Below are positions 22,855 to 33,990 of a DNA stretch of 64,000 nt, piece after piece. The stretch's first letter is position 1, and every line of letters starts with the position of its first letter. The notes under the pieces were generated by a model. The model saw nothing but the letters and a program-made list of their open reading frames with translations. It was not told the origin of the DNA and searched no databases. The position numbers were made by a program, and so were the translations under genes. Source of the DNA: Nymphaea colorata (taxonomy: Eukaryota > Streptophyta > Magnoliopsida > Nymphaeales > Nymphaeaceae); contig NC_045139.1 in NCBI RefSeq assembly GCF_008831285.2, positions 23,728,412 to 23,792,411 of the forward strand. The letters are read 5' to 3'.

Positions 22855-25800
22855 TCTCACACCCCGACCTTTTTGACACACAACCATTTTTTTTTTTAAA
22901 GTCCAACATTGAGGTGTGACTACACATCAGTTCAAAAAGAAATGAGCCAAGCAATTCAAAACAATGGGGCAAGCTTTCCATTTTATATAGCCTTTCAGTT
23001 CAACTGTACATTTGACCAAAAATGCCCCAAAATCACAACATCGATGCCTAATAAAAAACAATGCATCAGTAAAACCAAAACCCGACGCGCCGGCACTACA
23101 AAAAAAAAAACAAAACCCAAAACCTCCCCAGTAGGACGTGAGTGTAGCAATCTGCTCAGCCTGCTGCCTCGGGTCCGCCAAAACCTGAAAAAAAAAACAA
23201 CTGAAGGCTTAGCCTTCGCAGTATGGCAACAAGCCAGGAAAAGTCCAAACCCTCTTAGGTAGGGCTCAATTATACAATCACATATCAGAACAATCTATCA
23301 TTATGTCGTGTCAGGACACGATATGCAGAGGCCACTCAATGGCTACAATAACATAATTTCAATCACATGCAAGGCATCCTCAAACATGTCACTTGCATTC
23401 AAAAGCACAACAGTCACATGCACAACAATCATATACATTTCAATCACATACATTTCAGTTTCATTACTATCAGTGAGTTTACAGTTCCTGTAGGTGCAAA
23501 CACAGGCACGTGCACACCGCGGGCGGCCCACAGCCGAGAGACAACCCCCGTGGTGGCCCAGAACAGTATGGATCCATCTATCCGCTGCAGCGGTAGAGCA
23601 CTCATCCATGGATGTGTGAATTCCAAGGAGAGATACTCAGCCTTCCCTAGGACACCCAGGTTGGGAAGGCGGGAGCCTACGCTCCAAGCACATCACACAA
23701 CAGTACCCTGGGGCCTTGCACCGCCTGCGCTCCGAACAGGCGAGACCAGTGGCGAAAGCAGGACAACTCCCATACACATAGTCACATCCCACTGACATCT
23801 CATCTCTTATTCTTTCATTCTTATACTTATACTTGCACAAACACAATTAACTGGCTAGCTCATGAGGTTGGTTCACTTCACGAGTGAACCCACACCTCCA
23901 ATTGCCTCCACACGAGGGTTACACATAACCACAACAGTTTTGGCTAGCCGTCATAACAATATGGGTACAACTACCCACTGTACAAACATTTGCATCATTG
24001 CCCGCGGCAATGGGTATTCAATAAACATAACATTCACATTCATGATCATAACAATCACATCTTTGAAAACTTAGCCAAACCACAGAGAGTAGTCTCAATC
24101 TGTGGTGGGCTCGTAGCTGTCCTATGCAGTTATCATTCTAAAATGCTTTCTAATGCACAATTGGGGTCGATGAGACACTCGACTCGATACCCCGCCTCAT
24201 CTGTCCTAAATAGTTATCAATTCTAGCATGCACATGCAAATGCGTAACATTATCAAAACAATTACTATAAGCCTTTCAAAACAATTCATATCATATATCA
24301 ATTTATGTACATGCATACACACATTCATCCACGGAACACTCAATCAATTCACATCACAAATCCTAGGATCCCATGATCCTAGGAACACGCATTCATTCAC
24401 TTGCCCAGGCAGGGATTTGCCTGGAATGTCGCCATACCTGTGGCGTGTTCACAAGAATCTTCAAAATGCCTCAAGCTTCGAATCCGATAGCTCAAGGTCG
24501 ACGGGACGTACCCGGTGTACCTGCAAACACAAACACAAGATAAGATTCCTACTACATACCTCAACAATTCAAACAAAAACAAAACAAAATACGTGTCATC
24601 GCCTCAAGAGGGTGTCGACGGGTAGTGTCGACCCACAAGTTCTCCAATAGGTCACTTCCCAACTTCTAGCCGTACCAATAGATGCCAAAACTCAAAGCCC
24701 TCAATCCGTCTATCACTAACGCCTTTCTCAAAACTCTCTTTTTCTTAAATCAAGGCGTCAACCCCAAAGATACATCCAACTTATGTACGTTATCCCTATT
24801 TAACTACAAGATGCACCCGTTCACAAAAACGCGTGCTACAAGCTCACTAAAACGGTCCTAAATCTTCCCCACAACCTCACAAATCCTACCATGTTTCCCC
24901 TAATGCTTCGAAAATTAATCCATCAAGCTTAAATAATCATCCAAAATATGAATATTCACTTTCTAACATAATTGCAAGCTTTCCCCCAAAAACGAAATCA
25001 CTAACATGTGCTCCAAATAATCAATTCTAAGCTCTAGCATGCTCAAACAATAATTATACGCGTTCCCAAGAAAAATATATCATAAAATAGGTTCAATTTC
25101 GCCTTGCTCACCCCCGATTGAAGGTCTAAACTGCTGTAATCCTCCCGGCAGCCACCTCACGCGTCCAAGTGGTCCCCAAACGGCTAAAATCCTCCAATGC
25201 CGCCACTACCAAGGCCTTCTCTAATTGCTGTTACGAGGGGGAGGACAAATCCCCAAGCTGAAATCGGATCCAACAGTGATAGAATAGTGAAAATCAGTGA
25301 GAGAGAGTGCTTGATTGGAGAAAATAGAAAACAAACAGAAAATAGGGAGAGAGCGTGAAGCGTGGACAGAGAGGGAGGTCGAATAGAGGGAGAAAGAGAG
25401 AAAAACGGAGGGGGACTGATAGGGGAGAGGGTTCGGTCAAAAGGGGAAAAGAAGGCAGTGAGGGGAGAGGACGGGAGAGAAGAGAGAGACGGTGGAGAGT
25501 GAGGAGAGGGATTGTGTGGAGAAGAGGGCACGAGAGAAAAGAGGGAGACAGCCAGAGAAAGGCGTTGGGTGAAGAGGGGAGACGAGAGACAGTGGGAGAG
25601 GGAGGAGGGAAAAGAAAACGGGAAGAAGAAGAGAGAAGAGAGGAAGAGGCAGGGGACGATAGGGTTCACCTCAAGTGCCGCCGTCGTCGCCGTCGCCGTC
25701 GCCCTCGCCGCCGCCATCGTCGCCCTCGCCGCCGCCGTCATCTTCTTCCTTGAGTTCCGGTCGTGGGTAAGGAGGAGACGGTAAGAGGAAAACGAAGGAG

Positions 25801-25906
25801 AAGAGAAAACGAGGGAGGAGAGACGGTGTCGGGCTCCCTCGCGTGGGGCTAGGGTCCGAGTCTGGACCCTGACCCGACCCGCTCTGCCCAAACGCCTCGC
25901 GTTACA
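22855..25906 (-). mobile_element. Solo gypsy LTR, family X copy X2
   Basis: On the minus strand it starts TGTAACGCGAGGCG and ends GGTCGGGGTGTGAGA. It is flanked by a 5 bp duplication GGACT (plus-strand AGTCC at 22850-22854 and 25907-25911). It contains the landmarks seen in X1 and X3 (GACCCGGAC-type block, purine-rich tract 25340-25680, CAGGTACACCGGG complement near 24510, CACGTCCTACTGGGGAGG complement near 23130). About 3.05 kb, no internal region and no second LTR, so it is a solo LTR left by LTR-LTR recombination. The insertion sits in the integrase frame of element C between the N-G and T-P codons of the MPSRVLNG region. Confidence 0.93.
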
Positions 25907-25914
25907 AGTCCGAC

Positions 25915-26018
25915 CATTAAGAACACGACTGGGCATGCGATTGATGAGGTACGCACTAGTAAGAATCATTAAGAACACGACTGGGCATGCGATTGATGAG
26001 GTACGCACTAGTAAGAAC
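25915..26018 (-). repeat. 52 bp tandem duplication in element C integrase
   Basis: The stretch starting CATTAAGAACACGACTGGGC occurs at 25915-25966 and at 25967-26018 with a single end difference (AGAAT against AGAAC). It repeats the codons for the LINRMPSRVL region. 52 is not a multiple of three, so it shifts the frame. It lies 4 bp from the X2 target-site duplication. Confidence 0.92.
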
Positions 26019-27601
26019 CGCATCACCCTAATAATGTTTGAGAAGATGTCTCTGAAACAAAAGGGCCCTGGTGACATTAAAAAGCTGACGATTTTTTCTT
26101 TCAGCCACCCCATTTTGTGGGGGAGTATAACTACAAGACGTCTCATGAACAATCCCCCTTTTTCGAAAAAAATCCTCAACAAACTGACACATATACTCAC
26201 GGGCATTATCGGACCGGAAGGTTTTAATATTTCCACCATATTGAGTGTGCACAAGAAGAATGAAAGTCTCTATGATATGAGGAACCTCACTCCGATCTTT
26301 TAACAAATACACAAAGGTAGCCCGAGAGAAATCATCATTAAAAGTGATAAAATATTGAAAACCTTGACGGGTATAAATTCCCGAAGGCCCCCACACATCC
26401 GAGTGAACCAAGGAAAAAGCTTCATTAACACAACTAGTAGAAATAGGGTACAAAGCCCTCACATGTTTGGCAAACTGACAAACATCACAAGAAATCAAAG
26501 ACAAGTTCAAAGAAGAACACAAGTCGGGAAACAACTGTTTCAAAATCCCAAAAGGTAAATGCCCAAAACGTTCATGCCAGTACAAGAAGGACTGAAGACA
26601 ATCTTCTCTTCATTTTTCTGTCTTGCTGATCGCTGTCATAAGAGCTGTAGCTACATGTATGGGGAGACGATATAAGCCATCAGGCGCCAAACCAATCTCA
26701 ATCCTCTTCCCTGTCACCAAGTCCTGCAAAACACAACAGTTGGCAGAAAAAATGAGTTCACAGTTCAGCTCTTTAGTAAGTTTACTAACTGATAGGAGGT
26801 TTAAGAGAAACTGGGGGACATGTAAAGCTCCCCGCACATGAAATTTGTCCAACAAGGACAGAGTTCCTTCGCCTGCCACAACAGTAGAGGAACCATCTGC
26901 GAGAGAAGCACGTTCCCTTCCCGAAGATAACTTATATTCATGAAACAATTTTGGGTTACCTGTCATGTGGTGAGTTGTACCACTATCCACTATCCATTCC
27001 CCCACAGAAGAGTTACCTATATCGCCAATTACTGCAAGGGCATGATTAGCCTTTGTCTCATCAGGTGTCTCGGCCTGGTTGATATTGATCCGACCCAAGT
27101 AGGCCCTCAGTTCACGAATCTGGTCAGCAGAAATGGAGACTCTATCTCCACTGGATTTGTGCACCTCAGACACATGTGTCTTCCCAATAGAAGAACTTCC
27201 TTTGTTTCCCTTCTTCTCTGGATGAAGATCCCAACAATAATCCACGATATGACCAGTCTTCTTGCAGTGAGTGCATCTGCGAAGAGATCTAGTCGGGCCG
27301 CCAGGACCACGACTCACAAGAGCGGATCTCTCATGATAGGGCACGAGATCCCTCTTCCCCTCATTTGTAACCAGCCTTCTCTGTTCTTCCGCTTCAACAC
27401 AGGAGTACACATCTTCAATACTGGACACCTCTCTTGAAGTCAGAATCTGGCTTCTAACACCTTCAAACTCATCATTTAAACCAGCTAAAAAGAGGAACAC
27501 CCTGTTTTCCCATTCCTGAGTGACATGAAGTGCCTGATTTTGGGGACAATGCCAAGGAATATCAGAATGATAGTCAAGTTCTTCCCACTTGGCTTTCAAA
27601 G
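26019..27601 (-). pseudogene. Element C gag (C-terminal)-protease-integrase core
   Basis: The minus frame 27599-26610 encodes the gag C-terminal half with zinc knuckle CTHCKKTGHIVDYCW (C-x2-C-x4-H-x4-C). It continues with the protease site WIVDSGTTHHMTG (aspartic D-S-G) and a gag-pre-integrase start. A TGA at 26610-26612 ends it. The next frame 26585-26028 has WHERFGHLPFGILKQLFPDL, the zinc-binding C-D-V-C-Q-F-A-K-H, the core HSDVWGPSGIYTRQGFQYF and YTPPQNGVAERKNRQLFNV. The catalytic residues D (HSDVWG), D (RSDNAREY) and E (VAERKN) are visible. Upstream it is cut by B1 at 27601. Confidence 0.9.
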
Positions 27602-27879
27602 TGTTAGCGTATGGGGATCGGGTCTGTTCAGACCCGATCCATTCTCCTTATATCCACACACCTAAAAGTTACTAGGCGGTGGCTCTTTTGTAATATTTTA
27701 TAATTTTATGTACAAATCTGTTGTAACCTATTAGGGTTATTCTTTTAATTAAAAGATTAAGGAACGCAGGGCTGTGTTAAGCCGGCTGCTCCCTTTCCTC
27801 CATCGTCTTCTTTCATCCTCTCCTCTCAATATATCTGTTTTGCATACAGAGAGACGAGTACTTTGTGAAGATTCTTACA
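27602..27879 (+). repeat. 5' LTR of element B1
   Basis: 278 bp. It carries the palindrome GATCGGGTCTGTTCAGACCCGATC just inside the start (27615-27638). A second copy is at 32402-32679 and a third ends B2 (55591-55868). Confidence 0.95.
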
Positions 27880-28099
27880 TGGTATCAAAGCCAGGTTGCA
27901 TCGTCCTCCGGTGAGTGATTTTAGTTTGATGTGATTAGCCCTAATCTGCCCTAAATTATTTCTTTTCTGGCGTGGTCATCCCTCTTTTCAGTTTCTACCC
28001 TAAATCTTGCGTGATTTGCCCTAATTGATTTGCCCTAATCGTTATGCCCTAATTTTCTCATCGTTTTGCCCTAATTTCTGTCGTTGCCCTAAATCAATT

Positions 28100-29035
28100 A
28101 TGGATCAGCCGACTCCCTCTCTTCTATCTTCTAGCTTTCTCTCCCAACTTATTTCTCAAAAGCTGAATCATAGTAACTATTTGACTTGGAAACGTCAAAT
28201 AGTCCCTTTTATTAAAAGTCATAGACTCTACGGGCATATCGATGGGACCACTCCAGCACCTCCTATGTATATTGACCGTGAAGTGAAGAAGACCGTAGTG
28301 GGAGATCAAGCTGCTGGGGCTGCGGCTATGAGTGAAATCAGATTTGAATATGAAACCATTACTGAAAATAATCCTGAGTATGAAGTTTGGCTGGCTCACG
28401 ACCAGTCCCTTGTTGCCTATATTACTTCTACTTTGTCAGAGGAAGTATTAGGAGGTATTGATGATGATTTAACAGCCCTAGAGTTGTGGTCTACTCTTGC
28501 CACCACATATTCTCAAGTATCCGAAGCACGTTTTCTGCAGTTAAGAAGGCAATTTCAGGACATCAAGCGTGAGACGCGTACTGTTTTGGAATATTTGAAT
28601 GAAATTAAAAGTGTAAGTGATCAACTTGCTGCCATTGGACATCCCATCAGCGACAAGGACAAAGTGCAACAAGCCTTGAGTGGACTGGGAATAGATTTTG
28701 ATATTTTTTGCACAGCCTTGGAAGTCCTACCTGTTCTTCCATCTTTTGAAGATCTCAAGGCTAAGTTATTCCAACACGAAGCTAGTCGTGTTCAGCGATA
28801 GAATTTGATTCCTTCCAACAGTCACAATGTACTGATCACAGGGACACATGCATTGCACGGGAATCGCACTCGTACTTGGATTCCTCAGACAGGAATGGGA
28901 AGAGGGATTCTCCCAACACCACAGGGCATGAACACTACTTCTGTCACATCTAGAAGGGTTCCGACTTGTTTCTATTGCAACAAGAGGGGGCATGTAAAGT
29001 CAGAATGTTGGCACAACCCGCAGAACAAAAATAAT
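28100..29035 (+). pseudogene. Element B1 gag
   Basis: Structural protein that would form the virus-like particle. The start is ATG at 28100 (MDQPTPSLLSSSFLSQLISQ). The text then reads LTWKRQIVPFIKSHRLYGHI, the usual copia gag N-terminal pattern, then a UBN2-type region (ALELWSTLATTYSQVSEARF). The frame stops at TAG 28799-28801 and resumes to a zinc knuckle CFYCNKRGHVKSECW at about 28970-29014, ending at TAG 29036. The usual gag is followed by protease in one frame, so both stops are likely decay. Confidence 0.85.
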
Positions 29036-29122
29036 TAGATTAGACGTGAGAACAAGGCAGCAGCAGGGTCAGCTTCATCATCATTTGGATCTAATGTTTC
29101 AGCAGACGTACAACAACTCCTC

Positions 29123-32100
29123 ATGACAGCCCTGTCTAAGCTTCATTTGAAACAAAACGAGCAAGGAGAATGGTATGTGGACTCTGGAGCAGCAGCTCAT
29201 GTTACTGGTGACACAGATAATCTCTCTAGTGCTCTCCCTTATTTAGATAAAGGCTCAGTTGTCACGGGAGATGGTTCCCATCACACAATATCACACATTG
29301 GAAATGTACAAATTTCTGTGGGCTCTTCTTCGATTCCATTAAAGAATGTTCTTGTTGTTCCAAGTGTCAAGAAAAATATTATTTTAGTGTCCAAGCTTAT
29401 TGATGATACTCAATCCTCTGTTGAATTCACACCCTCTTCTGTTTATGTCAAGGATGCTCGAACCAAGAAGACATTCGCTGAGGGCACTCGCAAAGGAGAT
29501 ATGTATGTCCTTGAAGGAGCTCCACAGATGTCAAAACCTCACCTTTCCAATTCATGTTTTCCAAGTCATAGTGAAGTCAATGTCACAGAGTATAATAAGC
29601 CATCCATTTGGCATGGTCGGTTAGCTCATTGTAGTCAATCTTTTGTTCGAAATCTTGTTGCAGACGGGCTCTTAGATAAGTCCAGTCTGAGTTCTGTCAG
29701 TGAGTCCAGCATGTGCTCGAGTTGTCATATCTGTAAGAGCCATGCCCTTCCTTTTCAATTAATAAATAAAAGAGCTTCAAAGGTTTTTGACACCATATAT
29801 TCTGATGTTTGGGGGCCTGCTCCAGTTCCTTCTTCTTCTGGGAGTAGATACTATGTCATTTTTGTTGATTCATATTCCCGATATACTTGGATCCATTTCA
29901 TGAAACACAAATCAGAAGTTTTTCGCTTATTCACTCAATTTCATGCCTTGGTTCAAAATAAATACTCTAGTAATATTGTGCATTTTCAATGTGATGGTGG
30001 TGGTGAATTTATTTCTAATGAATTTACTGAGTACTTACTAGATAATGGGATCACTAGACAAATTTCATGTCCGCATACACCTCAGCAAAACGGAATTGCT
30101 GAAAGGAAACATAGGCATATTGTTGAAAGTGCACTCAGCATGATGCATGAAACAGACTTACCTATGACATTGTGGACCGAGGCTTTCCATATGGCTGTAC
30201 ATGTTATAAATCGATTGCCATTGGCTTTGCTTGATGGAAAATCACCATTTTTTCTTTTACACCAAGAACAGCCACGTTATGAGGAGTTGCGTGTTTTTGG
30301 ATGTGTGTGCTATGTGCATGTTGATGTTTCCTTGCGAAACAAATTTCAAGATCGTGCTGTTTTATGTAGATTTATAGGGTATGCAGAAAATTACAAGGGT
30401 TATAGGTGTTACAACCCTAAAACTGGGCGTGTACATATTTCACGGCATGTTGTCTTTGATGAGAACAGTTTACAGGATCCCAAGGCTACTTCTGTGACAC
30501 TCAAGGACAAAAATGAAGTTTATGATACTTGGCTTTATGTTGAAATCTTAAGACAAGGGGCAGAAATGTTGACTGAGCACAATGAGCAAGTTGTTAATGA
30601 GCCCGAGACATCTGTAAGTAGTTCCTTGAGCAGCACTACTTCCTTGGACAGCATGCCTTCATCTTCTCAGCCCAATGAGCCACCTATACATAATCGGTTC
30701 TCAGGCTTGGTGTATTCTAGGCGATCAGTTCCTACTGCAGTTCCACGCCAATCACAACGCGTGCGACATCCTATTGATAGATAGGTGAGCTATAACAATT
30801 TTTCTTTGGATTTTCAACTGTTTATAACAGAAGTCAGCAAAAAGGTGGAACCAACATCTTATCACAATGCGAGTAAGGAAAAATGTTGGGTTGAAGCTAT
30901 GAATGAGGAAATGACAGCCTTGCATGAATGTCAGACTTGACAGATTGTCCCTCGTCCAGCTGATAAGAATGTTGTGGGATCCAAATTGGTTTATAAACTG
31001 AAATATAAACCAGATGGTAGCATTGATCGGTATAAAGCACGACTTGTGGCGCGCGATTTCACTCAACAATATGGGGAAGATTATGATGAAACATTCAGTC
31101 CAGTCATCAAGATGAGAACAATCCGTGTGATTATTTCTTTTGCAGTCTCGTATGGATGGCCTCTCTATCAATTAGATGTCAAAAATGCTTTTCTTCATGG
31201 AATTCTTAAGGAAGAGGTATACATGGAGCAACCTCCTGGCTACACTACTCATGATTCTCAAAAATGGGTTTGCAAATTACACAAGTCTCTATATGGGTTG
31301 AAGCAAGCTTCTAGGTCATGATTTGATCGTTTTTCTCATCACATACAAGTTGGTTTTCTCCGAAGCTCTCTCGATCACTATTTGTTTATCTATCGCACTG
31401 GAGAAGCTACCTCCTGGTTACTTATCTATGTTGATGATATTGTTATAACTGAGAATTCTTCTTCACATATATCTTATGTTAAAGGTATGTTAAAGCAAGA
31501 ATTCAAGATGAAGGATCTGGGAGAATTACGATATTTTTTGGGTGTTGAACTTGACAGGACAAATGATAGTTTGACTCTTACATAGCACAAGTATACCCTT
31601 GATGTTTTGGACAGGGCAGGTATGACTAATTGCAAACTCATCACTACTCCCAATGTTCTGAATACTAAATTGACTGCATCTGATGGAACTGCTACATATT
31701 CTAATCCCACATTCTATCGCAGCATTGTTGGTATGTTACAATACCTTACCTTTACTCGCCCAGACATAGTATATGCTGTAAATCAGATTTCTCAGTTCAT
31801 GCATGCACCCACTGAAAGACATATGGATGCCGCTAAGCGGATCCTACGGTATCTCAAAGCTACTCTTGGAGATGGACTAGTCTACACAAAATGTTCCAAT
31901 GTTTCTCTTGGACATAGCATATATACATATACTGATGCCGACTGGGCAGGCGATCCCGATGACCGACGATCAGTTTCAGGTTTCTGTCTCTTTCTTGATT
32001 CTAATCTCATTTGTTGGAGCAGTAAAAAGCAGCGTGCTGTTGCACGATCTAGCACTGAGGCAGAGTATAGAGCAATGGCTGCAGGGACGGCTGAAGCGTC

Positions 32101-32407
32101 ATGGTTACGTCATTTACTTGGGGAGCTCAATCTTCCTATTGTTCGGTCATCATTACTATGTGACAATCAAAGTGCGATAAAAATTGCTTTCAATCCCATT
32201 TTGCATAATCGCACCAAACATATAGAGATTGATCAACATTTCATTCGTCAGAAGGTTGAAGAAGTCGAGATCTTGCCTACTTATATATCCACCAATGAAC
32301 AGATAGCTGATCTTTTTACCAAAGGTCTCACAGGGCAGCATTTTTGGGATTTGAAGAACAAGTTGTGCATGATCAAATCTCATGCACAACTTGAGGGGAG
32401 CTGTTAG
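29123..32407 (+). pseudogene. Element B1 pol: protease, integrase, reverse transcriptase, RNase H
   Basis: The open piece 29123-30784 (553 codons) has protease WYVDSGAAAHVTGD, gag-pre-integrase IWHGRLAHCSQSFVRNLV, integrase core YSDVWGPAPVPSSSGSRY and HTPQQNGIAERKHRHIVES. It ends at TAG 30782. Further pieces: RT start [20 protein letters not shown] (30974-31321, ended by TGA in place of Trp after ASRS), YVDDIVITE (31382-31585, ended by TAG where B2 has AAG), and RNase H 31607-32407 (TRPDIVYAVNQISQFMHAPT, YTDADWAGDPDDRRSVSGFC, LCDNQSAIKIAFNPILHNRT). An extra stop TGA is at 30938-30940. The final stop TAG (32405-32407) is inside the 3' LTR. Confidence 0.92.
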
Positions 32408-32679
32408 CGTATGGGGATCGGGTCTGTTCAGACCCGATCCATTCTCCTTATATACACACGCCTAAAAGTTACTAGGCGGTGGCTCTTTTGTAATATTTTA
32501 TAATTTTATGTACAAATCTGTTTTAACCTATTAGGGTTATTCTTTTAATTAAAAGATTAAGGAATGCGGGGCTGTGTTAAGCCGACTGCTCCCTTTCCTC
32601 CATCGTCTTCTTTCATCCTCTCATCTCAATATATCTGTTTTGCATACAGAGAGACGAGTACTTTGTGAAGATTCTTACA
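32402..32679 (+). repeat. 3' LTR of element B1
   Basis: 278 bp, TGTTAGCGTATG to GATTCTTACA, followed by the CAAAG duplication. It supplies the pol stop codon TAG at its bases 4-6. Confidence 0.95.
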
Positions 32680-33129
32680 CAAAGCCCCATAGTAATCTAC
32701 AACAGAAGAGTTCCCTTGTCGAAGGCCATAGACAATCTTCATTATTTGGTAAGTACGAATAGCCGTTTTCTTTTGGCTATACATTTGCTCTAGGACCACC
32801 CACATGTCTCTTGCAGTCTTCTTCCGAAGGATAACGGGCTGAATATCGGCGGAGACGGAGTTGACAATCCAAGTTTTCACTTGATTGTCCTCAAGAAACC
32901 AAGTATGCCACACACCACTTGTTCTTGCCGGTTCAGGGTTGCTCCCATCGATATAGGCCATCCGACCGCGGCCAGCAATCCCCATAGTCATAGCAGGCGA
33001 CCACAAGAAATAGTTCTCCTTTGTAAGACGAAGAGTAATAACCTGCATGGGAACATTCTCAGGTCTGACAGCCCCGATTTCAGTTTGATTTGTGTTAACG
33101 GTCGACAAGGAAGAGGCTGCCATAATCAC
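32680..33129 (-). pseudogene. Element C gag, N-terminal part
   Basis: The minus frame starts MIMAASSLSTVNTNQTEIGA at 33129 and reads VITLRLTKENYFLWSPAMTM, AYIDGSNPEPA and WIVNSVSADIQPVILRKKTA. This matches the family A gag (VNSIRLNKDNYLSWSAALEI and ISSVSADIQPLILRKSTAYD). The reading meets B1 at 32679. On the other side of B1, after removing the duplicated CAAAG, gag resumes with AKWEELDYH at 27599. The start at 33129 or three codons later cannot be separated. Confidence 0.88.
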
Positions 33130-33742
33130 AGACCGGCGCTACAGAGAGACAGGAAGCAGCAGCACAACACAACACAAAAAGTAGCAGGTAGGCAGGGAGC
33201 AGGCGACAGAAACCTGACAGGGAAAAGGCAATGGGCAAAACGGAGGAGAACGCCAGAACCTCATAGAGATAGCAACAGGGGGGAACCAGGTCGCCAGAAC
33301 CTGACAGAGGCAGGCGGAGGCAGAGGGCGGCGCCGGAAAACCGAGGAGATGGACGCTGGAAAACCGAGGAGATGGACGTCGGAACCAGGCGGAGGCAGAG
33401 CGGCACTAGGCGGGTCGCCAGAACCAGGCGGAGGTAGATCACCGGAACCAGGCGGAGGCAGAGGCAGAGCGGCGTTGGGCGGGTCGTCAGAACCAGGTGG
33501 AGGCAGAGGCAGAGAGGCGCTGGGCGGGTCGTCGCTGAGCGAAGGCTCCAGGCGCGTGCGTCGGGCACAGGCTTCGTGCGTCGGGCGCAGGCGTCAGGTG
33601 CGACGGGCGAGGGGTCGGGCGATGAACAGTGTCGGGCGATGAACAGTGCCGGGCGATGAACAGTGCTGGTCGATGACTCCTCCAACACGAACAAAATCAA
33701 ATGACCAACTAGAAACACCGGAACTTCACGGCTCTGATACCA
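33130..33742 (-). other. Untranslated leader and primer-binding site of element C
   Basis: The minus-strand leader between the 5' LTR and gag is C/G-rich with repeated AGGCGGAGGCAGAG-type units (plus strand 33300-33520). The primer-binding site TGGTATCAGAGC reads on the minus strand at 33742-33731, directly adjoining the LTR and complementary to the 3' end of initiator tRNA-Met. Confidence 0.8.
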
Positions 33743-33985
33743 TGTAGAAACACAAACAAGGAGAGAAAGAAAACGACGATCACGATGTAACGTGGAAAAA
33801 CCCTCAACAAGAGGGAAAAAAACCACAAATGAGGAGGAGCCGGTCCCACTAGCCGCCAGACTCTCTCTCTCTCTTCAGATTTCATTAACCTCAAAAGATT
33901 AGGGTTACAAGATATTAAGTATGCCCTAATTAGGACATACTGGATCGGGTCCAGATCTGGACCCGTACACTAATAACCTTCAACA
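33743..33985 (-). repeat. LTR of element C (5' LTR)
   Basis: 243 bp partner of 20374-20617, followed by the CAAAT duplication at 33986-33990. Confidence 0.93.
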
Positions 33986-33990
33986 CAAAT

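Larger units (their letters stand above)
27602..32679 (+). mobile_element. Copia element B1, complete but decayed
   Basis: A 5.08 kb Ty1/copia element inserted in opposite orientation into gag of element C. LTRs 27602-27879 and 32402-32679 are each 278 bp (TGTTAGCGTATG...GATTCTTACA). The flanking duplication is CAAAG (27597-27601 and 32680-32684). The primer-binding site TGGTATCAAAGCC is at 27880-27892 and the polypurine tract GAGGGGAGC at 32393-32401. The two LTRs differ by about seven bases by eye. The body has gag, protease, integrase, RT and RNase H in copia order, with at least six in-frame stops. Confidence 0.95.
20374..33985 (-). mobile_element. Copia element C, interrupted by X2 (solo gypsy LTR) and B1 (copia)
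   Basis: Ty1/copia LTR retrotransposon on the minus strand. Its LTRs are at 20374-20617 and 33743-33985, flanked by the 5 bp duplication CAAAT (20369-20373 and 33986-33990). The primer-binding site complement (GCTCTGATACCA) is at 33731-33742 and the polypurine tract complement (CTCCCCCTC) at 20618-20626. Without the two insertions the element would be about 5.5 kb. Domain order gag-protease-integrase-RT-RNase H is normal for copia, but every domain carries stops or frameshifts. Its proteins are close to those of family A. Confidence 0.93.

Noticed and set aside
22351-22899. 182-codon plus-strand frame
   Set aside because: Antisense shadow of element C pol and integrase, ending at the X2 boundary.
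25184-26254. 356-codon minus-strand open frame
   Set aside because: It runs from element C integrase (partly in a wrong frame and across the 52 bp duplication) into the polypyrimidine tract of the X2 LTR. The Ser/Pro/Leu-rich tail is compositional.
33095-33826. 243-codon minus-strand frame and its antisense partner
   Set aside because: They lie in the repetitive leader and LTR of element C and are Leu/Arg/Pro or Gly/Arg-rich with no domain.
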